Positions 34,817 through 44,066 of a stretch of 64,000 nt of DNA are shown here, in pieces. The position numbers were made by a program, and so were the translations under genes. Source of the stretch: Sphaerobacter sp. (GTDB lineage: Bacteria > Chloroflexota > Chloroflexia > Thermomicrobiales > Thermomicrobiaceae). Every line of letters starts with the position of its first letter. Positions within the stretch are counted from its first letter, which is position 1. The notes beneath the pieces are model-generated. The model was not told the DNA's origin. It worked only from the letters and a program-made list of their open reading frames with translations, and did no database searches. The stretch lies in contig JASBVL010000008.1 in the NCBI GenBank assembly GCA_029961075.1, positions 1 to 64,000 of the forward strand, read 5' to 3'.

Positions 34817-35893
34817 TCAGCGGGTGCGCTGACCACGCGCGGCCTCACGGTAGGCGTCCGTCAAGGCCTCGAGCCGTTCGTCGGTGATCTCCCGCGCGTA
34901 CGTCCCCTGCCCGAGGGCGGCCGGCGCGATCGCCTGTTCCACCCGAGCGATGCTGGCGGGTGCATGTCGCTCGAAGACGCTTCGCCAAAACGAGAGATAC
35001 GCGCCCCCGTCGTTCCAGATGGTGACGAGCCCCGCCCCAACCCCAGGCAGCCGGGGGAGGAGAGTCAGGATTCCCGACTGTCCCTGGTAGCTGCTGAGCT
35101 CCACGAGACCCTCGCGTTCCAGGTCCAGCGCCCACGCGGCGAGCTGGCGCAGCAGTGGCTGATGTGCCGGCGGGGCCTGGTCGATGGCAGCCAGGAACAC
35201 ATCGGCGCCTCTGGTGAGGCGCCCTCCGCTCGCAGGGCGCTTCTTGGCGGGCACCACCTCGCTTGGGACGCGCTTCGGCTCGAGGCGCTGCGGCACGAGT
35301 ATCTGCGACCCCTCGATGTCGTACGCCGAGACTTTGATCAGGTTGATGACCAGGTTGTTGCTGATGGACTCCAGATAGCCAACGAGCCGCACCAATTCCT
35401 CCGGCGCGTCATCCAGCACGAACACGATGCGGAAGCTGCCTGACGTCAGGCTGTCCGCCAGTCCCTGGGCGAAGGCGGTAGGGTCAAACGACCCCTCCTG
35501 GTCGTTGGCAGCCACCGCCCCAGCCAGACTCTCATGACCACGCCTACGGAGATGGGGACCGAGGATCTGCTGCTCGACGGCTTTGGGATCCAGACCGCGG
35601 AGATGCGCGGCATAGGTGAATGCCTGCGCCACTACCGCCCGGCGTGCCTCCGCATTTCGCAACAACTTGATCTCGATGACCACGCGCTGACCCGAGGGCT
35701 CCACTGCAAGCAGGTCGGGGGCGCCATTGCCCAACTGCACTTCTCGCCCGACGATGGTCAGGCTCGTGCTGCCGGATAAGGGGAGGATGTGTGGTGCCTG
35801 CTCCACCAGCGTGTGGAGCGTGGCCTCGTCGGGAAAGCGGGTCGGCGCTAGGAGCTGCCACCCCGGACCGTCGTTTCGCCAGATCGACGTCAT
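34817..35893 (-). CDS. PD-(D/E)XK nuclease-like protein (NucS/DUF91-type core)
   Basis: 358 aa from ATG 35893, with GAGGAGAGGCGCGG upstream. The first 100 residues form a plausible PD-(D/E)XK core: a helical start LHTLVEQAPHILPLSG, a strand IVGREVQLGNG, then APDLLAVEP (Asp) and RVVIEIKLLRN (E-x-K), followed by AFTYAAHLRGLD. This resembles the C-terminal nuclease domain of NucS and DUF91 proteins. The rest (residues 130-358) is of unknown fold. Its start lies 88 bp from a duplicated comM 3' end, the same arrangement as the broken nuclease at 39.3 kb, so it may be part of a mobile or defence-like insertion at comM. Confidence 0.7.
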   Translation of the reverse strand: MTSIWRNDGPGWQLLAPTRFPDEATLHTLVEQAPHILPLSGSTSLTIVGREVQLGNGAPDLLAVEPSGQRVVIEIKLLRNAEARRAVVAQAFTYAAHLRGLDPKAVEQQILGPHLRRRGHESLAGAVAANDQEGSFDPTAFAQGLADSLTSGSFRIVFVLDDAPEELVRLVGYLESISNNLVINLIKVSAYDIEGSQILVPQRLEPKRVPSEVVPAKKRPASGGRLTRGADVFLAAIDQAPPAHQPLLRQLAAWALDLEREGLVELSSYQGQSGILTLLPRLPGVGAGLVTIWNDGGAYLSFWRSVFERHAPASIARVEQAIAPAALGQGTYAREITDERLEALTDAYREAARGQRTR

Positions 35894-35980
35894 CCGCGCC
35901 TCTCCTCGCTTCACCTGCCACGGGCTGTCCGCCGTACCCGAGGTTCCTGGTCTCGTCGTCTTCCCGCGCCCGAGACGCGG

Positions 35981-36048
35981 TCACGCCACCTCCCGCGGCC
36001 GGTACTGGAGCGCCTCGGCCAGGTGGGCGGGGGCGATGCGCTGGGCGT
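35981..36048 (-). pseudogene. Detached copy of the comM 3' end
   Basis: Repeats the last 22 codons and stop of comM (HLAEALQYRPREV). It is identical to comM over 39 bp (36000-36038 versus 39390-39428) and about 90% identical over 66-68 bp. No upstream comM sequence is attached, so this is a fragment. It and the comM terminus form direct repeats around 3.4 kb. Confidence 0.8.
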
Positions 36049-36229
36049 CAGCGCCTCCACGGCTCCGGCTGGTGGCACGACGGGCTCGATGATGGAGCCT
36101 CACTCGGCTCGTGAACACGTACCGGCCCCGGAGCCCTCGCAGAACCGCCTGTCGCCATCCTGGAGTCCTCGGTCCGAGGACGGCTCGCTGAGGAAGCGGA
36201 GCGCAGCCAGAACGAGAAAGGATCCGGCG

Positions 36230-37834
36230 ATGAGGGGATTGGGGAGGAGCGCGCGACGGATCGCCCGCTTTGGCGCGATACTCGCGCTCACCATAAGCGG
36301 GCTTCTCGGTGACGTTCATCACGTGGAGGCGGTATCGCCCGCTTTCGTGGCGATAGGGGAGTTCCCCAGGACTGACGGCAGGACCATCGTTTGGGAAACG
36401 CGGGGCGGGATGGACATCGGTTACGGTGATATCTTCGCGGCTCGATTGGACGACCTGAAGCCATTCCCGATAGCCACCGGACCGGCCGCGCAAGGGGCGG
36501 CCGCTATCGATGGCGACATCGTGGTCTGGTGGGAGGACTGGGACATCCTGGGGAAGAACCTCGTGACCGGCGAGGAGTTCCTTATCTCCGAGACGGCCAA
36601 CGGGGCGGACAACCCAGCAATCTCGGGCAATTGGGTTGTCTGGCGCGCCCTGGGAGCCGAGACGAAGATCATGGCCCGCGACATTCGTGCCAGGACCGAA
36701 CCGATCACCGTGGTGGCTCGACCGTCCTTGCCGGGCGTCTCGCCGCGCATCCCCCCGCGGCCGAGTCTGACTCGCCCGATCATCGACGGTGACCGCGTGG
36801 TCTGGGGAGAAGATACCGGGGGCAGGAACCGGTTGCTCCTCTGGCGCATTGGCCGTGAGGAGATCGTGACCGTCGCTGAGGGCATCATTGGGTCCTACGA
36901 TCTCAACGGGGATTTCCTGGTCTACGAGGCGCTCCACTACCGACCGCCAAGCGTGGACACGACCATCCATGTGGTGGACCTCACGACCGGTGAGACGCAG
37001 GCTATCGCGACCAATGCCCACGCGCCCACCACAGATGGCCGTCATGTGTTCTGGTTCGAGAATCGGCTCAGCTCCGTCGGGAGCGATGAGACGCACCTGG
37101 TGGGGTACGATCTCACGGTCGGCGGCCGGATGCCGTTCTCAATCGACAGTTCGCGGGCCGGGCTCTCCGCCAGCGACCCACCACACGCACGGGACGGCAT
37201 CCTCGTCTGGGCGCACGGCCTGAGCATTCAGGCCCTTGCGACCGACGGCCTGGGCGAGGGGCAGGCCTGGCGCGTTTTTCCCGAGACCGGCTACACGGTC
37301 AGCCTCGCGTGGCTCGACTTCTGGGAGCACAACGGCGGCCTCCCAGTGTTCGGCTACCCGCTGTCCGAGGTGGTTCTTGACCCGAACGACCTTCAGATGC
37401 AGTACTTCGAGCGCCAACGGATCGAGCACCACGACGCCCACCGCGGCACCCCCTACGAATTCCTGCTGGGACGGCTCGGCTTCGACGATGCGCATGCGCG
37501 GGGCCTGCTGTGGACGGAGCCCTTCGCGGCGCTGCCCCCTGATACGGGCAGCGATGCCCACTGCGAGTTCTTCCCGCAGACGGGCCACCGGCTCTGCCAC
37601 GGCTTCAAGGACTACTGGCACAGCCACGGCCTGGAGTTCGGCGATGCTGGCATCAGTTTCCGGGAGGCGCTGGCGCTCTTTGGCTACCCGATCTCGGAGG
37701 AGTTCACCGATCCGGAGACCGGCCTGACCGTGCAGTACTTCGAGCGCGCCCGCTTCGAGTACCACCCGCACAACCCAGAGCCGCACACGGTGCTGCTGGG
37801 CCGTCTGGGGGCCGACCTGCTGGCTCGGGAGTGA
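36230..37834 (+). CDS. Secreted beta-propeller protein with C-terminal FERxRxEYH repeats
   Basis: Predicted exported protein, 534 aa. ATG 36230 follows GAGAAAGGATCCGGCG; a signal peptide spans about residues 1-33 (RIARFGAILALTISGLLGD). Residues 40-330 contain repeated blades of the IVVW(W/E).D type (IVVWWEDWDILGKNL, WVVWRALG, RVVWGEDTG), consistent with a TolB-like propeller. The C-terminal part holds two copies of a module ending FERQRIEHH and FERARFEYHP, each with an FP(E/Q)TG start and a LLGRLG end; this module is frequent in Chloroflexota exported proteins. Function unknown. The gene lies inside the comM-flanked islet and has somewhat lower GC than its neighbours. Confidence 0.8.
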   Translation: MRGLGRSARRIARFGAILALTISGLLGDVHHVEAVSPAFVAIGEFPRTDGRTIVWETRGGMDIGYGDIFAARLDDLKPFPIATGPAAQGAAAIDGDIVVWWEDWDILGKNLVTGEEFLISETANGADNPAISGNWVVWRALGAETKIMARDIRARTEPITVVARPSLPGVSPRIPPRPSLTRPIIDGDRVVWGEDTGGRNRLLLWRIGREEIVTVAEGIIGSYDLNGDFLVYEALHYRPPSVDTTIHVVDLTTGETQAIATNAHAPTTDGRHVFWFENRLSSVGSDETHLVGYDLTVGGRMPFSIDSSRAGLSASDPPHARDGILVWAHGLSIQALATDGLGEGQAWRVFPETGYTVSLAWLDFWEHNGGLPVFGYPLSEVVLDPNDLQMQYFERQRIEHHDAHRGTPYEFLLGRLGFDDAHARGLLWTEPFAALPPDTGSDAHCEFFPQTGHRLCHGFKDYWHSHGLEFGDAGISFREALALFGYPISEEFTDPETGLTVQYFERARFEYHPHNPEPHTVLLGRLGADLLARE

Positions 37835-37865
37835 GCTCCCCGGTGTCAGGCTGCATCCGTTGGGC

Positions 37866-38420
37866 TCAGCGCTTGGACGCGCCGAACCGCTCGTAGCTCA
37901 CGATCTCGGATAGCGGCTTGCGGCCACCGCGGGCCGGGTTCGGACGGGGATCCCGCGCCGAGATCGGATAGCCGATGGCGACCATCGAGCGCGCCGTCCG
38001 CTCCGTGGGGATGCCGAGAATCCGCTTGGCCTCGGTCTCATGGGAGGCATCACCGAACCAGGCCACCCCACCGCCCAGTCCCAGGACCTGCGCGGCGATC
38101 AGCAGGCGTTCGCTGACCCGACCCTCATCGTACGCTTCGCTCGTCGGCCTCGCCCCGTCGAGCACGATCGCGATCGCCAGCGGCGCGTCGGCGACCCAGG
38201 TGATCGGCGGTCGCAACCGGCTGATCTGGCGGAGTGTCTCCTTGTCGCTGATCACGATGAAGTGCCACGGCTGCGTGTTGCGCGAGCTACCGGTCCAGCG
38301 GGCGATCTCCAGCAGGTCGTTCACTGCCTCCTGTGGAACGGGATCCGGCCGAAACTGCCGGATCTGACGCACCGTGCGAATCCGCTCCAGCACCTCGCGC
38401 GCGTTCGCCCCTGCCGCCAT
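37866..38420 (-). CDS. Nitroreductase family protein
   Basis: FMN-dependent oxidoreductase of the nitroreductase fold, 184 aa. ATG 38420 (MAAGANAREVLERI) has GGAGGGG 7 nt upstream. Motifs: VRQIRQFRPDPVPQEAV (FMN phosphate site), WTGSSRNTQPWHFIVISD (residues about 46-63), ERLLIAAQVLGLGGGVAWFG, and MVAIGYP near residue 150. It reduces nitro compounds, quinones or similar electrophiles with NAD(P)H; the physiological substrate is unknown. It is convergent with the propeller gene, 31 bp apart, within the comM-flanked islet. Confidence 0.92.
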   Translation of the reverse strand: MAAGANAREVLERIRTVRQIRQFRPDPVPQEAVNDLLEIARWTGSSRNTQPWHFIVISDKETLRQISRLRPPITWVADAPLAIAIVLDGARPTSEAYDEGRVSERLLIAAQVLGLGGGVAWFGDASHETEAKRILGIPTERTARSMVAIGYPISARDPRPNPARGGRKPLSEIVSYERFGASKR

Positions 38421-38679
38421 GGGCCGCACCCCTCCGTTCGTCGCTGGCACATACTGCAACCACTACCGTGGGCACCATCATACGGCACGGGGCGGTGCCC
38501 CTGACGAGACGGCGCCGCTCTGTACCGGGGGCACCGGCGAACAAACCGAGAGCTGCGTCGAAGACGCGGCGATGGACGTCGCGCGTCAGACGGCAGACTT
38601 CTCCCCAAGCGGTGAGTGCTCGGCCCAGGGACTGAGCCGGTTCGTGTCCGGGCCTGTGGCCTTCCGCGCCATCTCCCGT

Positions 38680-39330
38680 TTACGGGGCAGTGGGTCGCCT
38701 ATCCGGGCTGGTTACCGTGAGGAGCAAGTACCGAAAGGTCCCGTATGACCCGGCAGTCACCGTGGAGTAGTCCCGCCAGTGGAGCGAGTATTCAGGCATG
38801 AGCACGAGCGGTGCTTCGCGTCCCTGCGTGGTCCCTGCGCCTGCGGCGGGCGGCGAGGCGAGCCTCCCCTCCAGCATGCGCCCTTCGGGCAGCCGAATCG
38901 CCGCATCGACCGTGCCGAAGTGCCGAGGGCTCTCCCAATAGGCGCTATCGTTGGTCAAGAGGATAGCGTATCCGGCCGTGTTGGGGCGGTGCGTCGTGAT
39001 GCGCTCCAACCTGACGGGACCCTTACATTAGTCGTACCGGAGGAGATCCTGCGCCCCTTGGCTCTTCAACAAGAAGGACTCTCCGGCAACGGTAGACGAC
39101 AGTACCCGCGTGGGGTACTTGAGCTCGATGGCGACGGAACCGGACGCCGCGCGCATCCAGATATCGACGTAGAAGCGCTCGTCCGGGAATGGCTTGAACT
39201 CGAGCCGCATCTGTGCGTCGGGAGCGGCCTCGTGGAGTTTCCAGGCCAAAGCATGTTGAAAGTCCGCCTCCGAGTGGAATAGCGGCCGCTCCGCAGCCAG
39301 GCCCCGCAGTACCGCATCGAGGTCAATCAT
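38680..39330 (-). pseudogene. Predicted PD-(D/E)XK-like protein interrupted by an in-frame TAA
   Basis: One reading frame of 217 codons from ATG 39330 to 38680 is broken by a single TAA at 39030-39028. The first part ends GESFLLKSQGAQDLLRYD; the same frame resumes CKGPVRLERITTHRPN and ends LHWRDYSTV...YLLLTVTS. By family recollection the missing residue is the F of a 'RYDFxKD' motif, so the two halves form one protein. The nuclease-like core is RLEFKPFPDERFYVDIW followed by AIELKYPTR (E-x-K). No frameshift is needed, so a nonsense mutation or a sequencing error explains it. It begins 40 bp from the comM stop. Confidence 0.75.
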
Positions 39331-39370
39331 CGTTTCCCCCTTCGCTCACCCCCCGCGACATCCGTTCCGC

Positions 39371-39438
39371 TCACCCCACCTCTCGCGGTCGGTACTGGAG
39401 CGCCTCGGCCAGGTGGGCGGGGGCGATGTGCTCGGCGC
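39371..39438 (-). repeat. Right copy of the comM-tail direct repeat
   Basis: Matches 35981-36048 with 39 identical bases in the core and about 90% identity overall. It lies within the functional comM 3' end. The two copies bracket the propeller gene, nitroreductase and broken nuclease. Confidence 0.75.
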
Positions 39439-40891
39439 CGGCCAGGTCGGCGATGGTGCGGGCCAGCTTGAGCACCCGGTGGTAGGCCCGGGCCGAGAGG
39501 GAGAGCTGCTGCATGGCGGCGCGCAGCAGCCGCTCGCCGGTCTCGTCCAGCCGGCAGTGCTCGCGGATCTCGGCGGGCCCCAGGTCGCAGTTGAGGTGCA
39601 GGCCGGTGCCGGCCAGGCGGCGGGCCTGGATGGCGCGGGCGGTCGCCACCCGCTCGCGCACGGCGGCGGAGGGCTCGCCCAGGCGGCGGTCGGCCAGCTT
39701 GTCGTACTCGATGCGCGGGACCTCGAGGTGGATGTCGATGCGGTCGAGCAGCGGGCCGGAGATGCGCTTCTGGTAGCGGGTGATGGCGCTGGGGGCGCAG
39801 GCGCAGGGCTTGACCGGGTCGCCGAAGAAGCCGCAGGGGCAGGGGTTCATGGCGGCCACAAGGATGAAGTTGGCCGGGAAGGTGATGGCGCCGGTGGCGC
39901 GGGAGATGGTGACGATGCGGTCCTCCAGCGGCTGGCGCAGCACCTCGAGCACGCGCCGGCTGAACTCCGGCAGTTCGTCGAGGAAGAGGACGCCGCGGTG
40001 GGCCAGGGTGATCTCGCCCGGGCGGGGCCAGGTCCCGCCGCCGACCAGCCCCGCGTAGCTGATGGTGTGGTGCGGGGCGCGGAACGGGCGCTGGCGCAGC
40101 AGCGGGCGGTCGGCCGGGAGCAGGCCGGTGACCGAGTAGATCTTGGAGACCTCCAGCGCCTCGTCGCGGGTGAGCGGGGGGAGGATGCCGGGCATGGCCC
40201 GGGCCAGCAGCGTCTTGCCGGCGCCGGGCGGGCCGGACATCAGCACGTTATGCCCGCCGGCGGCCGCCACCTCCAGCCCGCGCTTGACGTGCTCCTGTCC
40301 GCGGATGTGCGCGAGGTCGACGCCCAGGTCCGGGCCGTCCTCGACGGCGGGGGTGGCACAATCGACGAAGGGGGCGAGGGGCGCCTCGCCGGTGAGGTGG
40401 CGGACCAGATCGGCCAGCGTCGCGACGGGGATGACCTCGACGCCGCTGACCAGCGCCGCCTCGGCGGCGTCGACGGCCGGGACGAAGGCGCGCCGCAGCC
40501 CGTGCTCCTGCGCCACGCCGACCATCGGCAGCACGCCGGTGGTGTGGCGCAGCGAGCCGTCGAGCGAGAGCTCCCCGATGACCAGCGTGTCGCGCAGGTC
40601 GGCGTCCACCTGGCCGGAGGCAACCAGGATGCCGAGGGCGATGGGCAGGTCGTAGGCTGGGCCCTCCTTGCGGATGTCGGCCGGTGCCAGGTTGACGGTG
40701 ATGCGGCCGAGCGGGAAGCGGGAGCCCGAGTTGCGGATGGCGGCGCGCACGCGCTCGCGCGACTCCTGCACCGCCGCGTCGGGCAACCCGACGATGGTTA
40801 GCCCGGGCTTGCCATGGCCGGTGTCGACTTCGACCTCCACCAGGACGCCGTCCAGCCCAATGACGGCGCAGGTCAGCACTGTCGCCAGCAC
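39371..40891 (-). CDS. comM: YifB/ComM family Mg-chelatase-like AAA+ ATPase
   Basis: AAA+ protein, 506 aa; ComM in naturally competent bacteria is a branch-migration helicase aiding integration of transformed DNA. GTG 40891 follows GGGAGGGGGAGCGG. The N-terminal Lon-like domain (residues 1-165) starts TCAVIGLDGVLVEVEVDTGHG. Then Walker A SGPPGAGKT (about 218-226), Walker B GVLFLDELPEF, sensor-1 region VAAMNPCPCGFFG with zinc-type cysteines (CPCGFFGDPVKPCACAP), and a C-terminal Mg_chelatase_C part. Its 3' end is duplicated 3.4 kb away, consistent with comM as an insertion hotspot. Confidence 0.95.
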   Translation of the reverse strand: MLATVLTCAVIGLDGVLVEVEVDTGHGKPGLTIVGLPDAAVQESRERVRAAIRNSGSRFPLGRITVNLAPADIRKEGPAYDLPIALGILVASGQVDADLRDTLVIGELSLDGSLRHTTGVLPMVGVAQEHGLRRAFVPAVDAAEAALVSGVEVIPVATLADLVRHLTGEAPLAPFVDCATPAVEDGPDLGVDLAHIRGQEHVKRGLEVAAAGGHNVLMSGPPGAGKTLLARAMPGILPPLTRDEALEVSKIYSVTGLLPADRPLLRQRPFRAPHHTISYAGLVGGGTWPRPGEITLAHRGVLFLDELPEFSRRVLEVLRQPLEDRIVTISRATGAITFPANFILVAAMNPCPCGFFGDPVKPCACAPSAITRYQKRISGPLLDRIDIHLEVPRIEYDKLADRRLGEPSAAVRERVATARAIQARRLAGTGLHLNCDLGPAEIREHCRLDETGERLLRAAMQQLSLSARAYHRVLKLARTIADLAGAEHIAPAHLAEALQYRPREVG

Positions 40892-40968
40892 CCGCTCCCC
40901 CTCCCGCGGCCGCCCCGTCGGCCAAGATTCCCGTATTCCGCAGGTTATTTGTACAGGTCAGTGGACCA

Positions 40969-40977
40969 AGTATAGCA
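40969..40977 (-). promoter_or_regulatory. Extended -10 promoter (TGC-TATACT) for comM
   Basis: Minus-strand TGC plus TATACT, 78 nt upstream of the GTG. The 13-mer CTCTGCTATACTT is shared exactly with the promoter of the sugar-transferase gene (52068). Confidence 0.55.
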
Positions 40978-41166
40978 GAGTGCGGGTCGTCATTGTGCAA
41001 GGGGCAATGCACGCGTGGGAGGGCATGGCAACGCGGGGATGGGATAGCATGGGTGAGCGCGCGCCGATCGGCGCAGGCTCACCTATGACGCGGCTGGCCT
41101 GCGGCGGGTAAGGCGTGGCCACGGCGCGCGTCGCGCGCCGTGCGTGCGAGCCACTGCCGCAGCGGG

Positions 41167-41379
41167 CTAGGCCTCCGCTGCTGGCTGGGCGGTCGCGGCG
41201 CGGCGGGACGCGCGGAATGCCAGGATCGCGGCGGTGTCCTCGGGGGTCACACCGACGCGGCCGCGCCGTGTCTGCCGGAAGCGGTAGGGGTAGCTACGAT
41301 GGGTCGGCTGCCTGGACACGCGCTGCGGGCCCAGCGAATAGTGGATCTGGGGCAGCGCGATCTTTCGCCCGGGCGTCAT
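41167..41379 (-). CDS. Hypothetical small basic protein, 70 aa
   Basis: Unrecognised. ATG 41379 follows GGAGGAAGGCAGAT, a strong ribosome site. The sequence begins MTPGRKIALPQIHYSLGPQR and contains SYPYRFRQTRRGRVGVTPED, then an alanine-rich helix-like end. It is soluble, basic and has no membrane segment or metal motif. It lies 35 bp downstream of the P-type ATPase gene on the same strand, so co-transcription is likely. Confidence 0.6.
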   Translation of the reverse strand: MTPGRKIALPQIHYSLGPQRVSRQPTHRSYPYRFRQTRRGRVGVTPEDTAAILAFRASRRAATAQPAAEA

Positions 41380-41414
41380 ATCTGCCTTCCTCCTGCATCC
41401 AGGCTGATGTCGCC

Positions 41415-44066
41415 TCAGCGCCGGGTACCCTCCGCTCCGGCGCCCGCTCCCGGCTGCTCGCCAGTTCCATACCGCGGGGTTCCACGGCGCGCCCGGGCGC
41501 GTCGCCGGTAGAAGATTCGCTTGGTCAGCTCAGCCAGGAGCAGGTAGCTGGCAACTACCCCCGTGATGAAGAGGAGCAGCGGCGGCGAGGGGCGCACGAA
41601 CCCCAGCGGATCGGCGAGCGGGGTAAAGGGGAGGAGCAGGGTGGCCGTGACCACGGCCACGACGGTGGCGACGAGCGCGGCACTGGGCCGGCTGCGCAGC
41701 GGATTCCCCGCCGTGCGGATCACGAAGATGATCAAGGTCTGTGATGCCACCGACTCGATGAACCAGCCGGTATGAAAGGCCGGCTCGGTTGCGTGGAACA
41801 GGCGGAGCAGCGCGCCGAAGGTCAGGAAGTCGAACACGGAACTGAGCGGTCCCATCAGCAGCATGAAGTCGCGGATGGCGCGCCCGTCCCACCGCTCCGG
41901 GTGCCGGAGCGCGGCCGCATCCACGCGGTCGGTCGAGATGGCGACCTGGGCCAGGTCGTACAGGAAGTTGTTGAGGAGCACCTGGGTCGGGAGGAGCGGC
42001 AGGAATGGCAGCACGACGGCTGCGGCGGCCATGCTGAGCATGTTGCCGAAGTTCGAGCTGGTCCCCATCATCACGTACTTCATGACGTTGGCGAAGGCGC
42101 GCCGGCCCTCCATGACGCCGGTGTGGAGTACCCCTAGCCCCCGCTCCAGGAGCACGATCTCGGCCGCCTCGCGGGCGATGTCCGCCGCGTTGTCGACGGA
42201 GATCCCGACGTCGGCGCTGTGCAGTGATGGGGCGTCGTTGATGCCGTCGCCGAGGAAGCCGACGACGTGTCCGCGGCGCTTTAGCGCCAGGAGAATACGG
42301 TGCTTCTGCTCCGGCGAAACGCGGGCGAAGAGGGTCACCTCGTCGGCCACAGCGCTCAACGCGGCGTCGGTCATGCGGTCGAGCTCGCTGCCCAGCACGA
42401 TACGGCCGGGCGGCAGGCCGACTGACTGGCACACACGCGCGGCGACGTGCTCGTTGTCGCCGGTCAGGACCTTGATGGCGACCCCGTCCGCCTGAAGGGC
42501 AGCGATCGCGGCGCGCGCGTCGGCGCGTGGGGGATCGGCGAAGGCGACGAACCCGACCAAGGTCAGATCTCGCTCATCCTCGATCCCATACCGTGCCTGC
42601 GCTGGCACCTGGGCGACCGCGACGGCCAGGCAGCGCAGCCCATCGCGACCGAAGCCGTCGACGGTGCGGGCGATCAGGTCGCAGCTGGCGGGGTCCAAGG
42701 GTCGCGTCTCGCCGGCAGTGCGGTAGGTGCGGCAGACGGCAAGCAGGCTCTCCGGCGCGCCCTTGCTGATGAGCAGGCGCCGGCCGTCCGCCTCGACGAT
42801 GACCGAGAGCCGGCGGCGGGCGAAGTCGAACGGGATCTCGGCCACCTTCCGCGCGCCGGTGGCCGGGACTGGCTCGGGTGCTGCCTGGAGGATCGCCGCG
42901 TCAAAGGGGCTGTTGATGCCGCTCTGGAAGCGGCTGTTGAGCGCGGCAAGCTGCCGCACCTCCGGCGCGTCACGGCCCGCGGCATCCACCGCGGCCGTGA
43001 GGGTCATCACCCCCTCCGTGAGCGTCCCGGTCTTATCGGAGCAGAGGATGTCCATGCTGCCGAAGTTCTCGATGGCGGGCAGATGCCGGACGATGACCTT
43101 GCGCTGGGTCATCCGCCTGGCACCGCTCGCCAGCGTGACAGCCACGATCATCGGCAGGAACTCGGGGGTCAGGCCGACTGCCAGCGCCACAGCGAAGAGG
43201 AGCGACTCCAGCGGCGGGCGGGAGTGCAGGGTGTTGGCCAGAGAGACGAAGAGGACCAGGAAGAGAACGGTGCGAGCGATCAGGTGGCTGAACTGGCGCA
43301 AGCCGCGCTCGAACTCCGTCTCCGGTGGCCGCGCCGCGAGCCGGCGGGCGATGCCCCCGTAGGCGGTGGCGCGGCCAGTGCGGACCACGACCGCCGTGCC
43401 CGCCCCGCTGGAGACGGATGACCCGAGGAAGACGGCATTCGTCGCGTCGACCAGCCCATGCACGCCGGGGCCGAGCTCACCTGCGACTTTGGCGGCCGGG
43501 GTCGACTCGCCGGTGAGCGCCGCCTGGTTCACGCTCAGGTCATCGGTCTCGAGCAAGCGGCAATCGGCCGGCACGAGGTCGCCGATGCTGAGGCGCACGA
43601 CGTCGCCCGGGACGAGCGTGCTGGGCGCTACCTCTACCCAGCGACCGTCGCGCAGGACGGTGGCGTGGGCGCGGACCATCCGCTGGAGCGAGGAGACCGC
43701 ACGTTGGGACCGGTAGCTCTGCAGGATGTTGAGGGCGGCGCTCAGCAACACGATGGTCGCGATGATGGCGCTGTTCACCCGCTCGCCGAGGACCGCCGCG
43801 GCAGCGCTGGCCAGGAGCAGGATGGCAACCAAGGGGCTCAGGAAGTAGCGCAGGGACTCCGCCAGCGGGCCGGTCCGCTGCTGGCCGGTCACGTCGTTTG
43901 GCCCGATCACGCGCAGTCTGCGGGCTGCCTCGATCTCGGTCAGCCCGGCCGGCGAGGTGTGCAACTGCTCGAGCAAGGTTGGCAGCGGGATATCCCAGAA
44001 CGCGGCACCGGAAGGGGATCCCGGTGCCGTGTCCGTGGGGTCTGCCCGCTTTAACATCGCTCGCAT
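41415..44066 (-). CDS. mgtA: P-type ATPase, magnesium-translocating (MgtA/MgtB-like)
   Basis: P3-type cation ATPase importing Mg2+ in characterised relatives; inner membrane. 883 aa from ATG 44066 (AGAAGGCACCG upstream); a second ATG is three codons in. Motifs: actuator TGES (ALTGESTP), phosphorylation site DKTGTLT (about residue 345), GDGINDAPSL, and about ten membrane helices. The C-terminal NNFLYDLAQVAISTDRVD and VASQTLIIFVIRT are typical of MgtA. A cytosolic C-terminal tail of 30 basic residues is extra. No M-box or other magnesium sensor could be made out in the 307-bp leader. Confidence 0.92.
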   Translation of the reverse strand: MRAMLKRADPTDTAPGSPSGAAFWDIPLPTLLEQLHTSPAGLTEIEAARRLRVIGPNDVTGQQRTGPLAESLRYFLSPLVAILLLASAAAAVLGERVNSAIIATIVLLSAALNILQSYRSQRAVSSLQRMVRAHATVLRDGRWVEVAPSTLVPGDVVRLSIGDLVPADCRLLETDDLSVNQAALTGESTPAAKVAGELGPGVHGLVDATNAVFLGSSVSSGAGTAVVVRTGRATAYGGIARRLAARPPETEFERGLRQFSHLIARTVLFLVLFVSLANTLHSRPPLESLLFAVALAVGLTPEFLPMIVAVTLASGARRMTQRKVIVRHLPAIENFGSMDILCSDKTGTLTEGVMTLTAAVDAAGRDAPEVRQLAALNSRFQSGINSPFDAAILQAAPEPVPATGARKVAEIPFDFARRRLSVIVEADGRRLLISKGAPESLLAVCRTYRTAGETRPLDPASCDLIARTVDGFGRDGLRCLAVAVAQVPAQARYGIEDERDLTLVGFVAFADPPRADARAAIAALQADGVAIKVLTGDNEHVAARVCQSVGLPPGRIVLGSELDRMTDAALSAVADEVTLFARVSPEQKHRILLALKRRGHVVGFLGDGINDAPSLHSADVGISVDNAADIAREAAEIVLLERGLGVLHTGVMEGRRAFANVMKYVMMGTSSNFGNMLSMAAAAVVLPFLPLLPTQVLLNNFLYDLAQVAISTDRVDAAALRHPERWDGRAIRDFMLLMGPLSSVFDFLTFGALLRLFHATEPAFHTGWFIESVASQTLIIFVIRTAGNPLRSRPSAALVATVVAVVTATLLLPFTPLADPLGFVRPSPPLLLFITGVVASYLLLAELTKRIFYRRRARARRGTPRYGTGEQPGAGAGAEGTRR

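Noticed and set aside
32797-34848. 683-codon minus-strand open frame
   Set aside because: Antisense to the BBE-type oxidase gene, which has complete FAD and BBE motifs.
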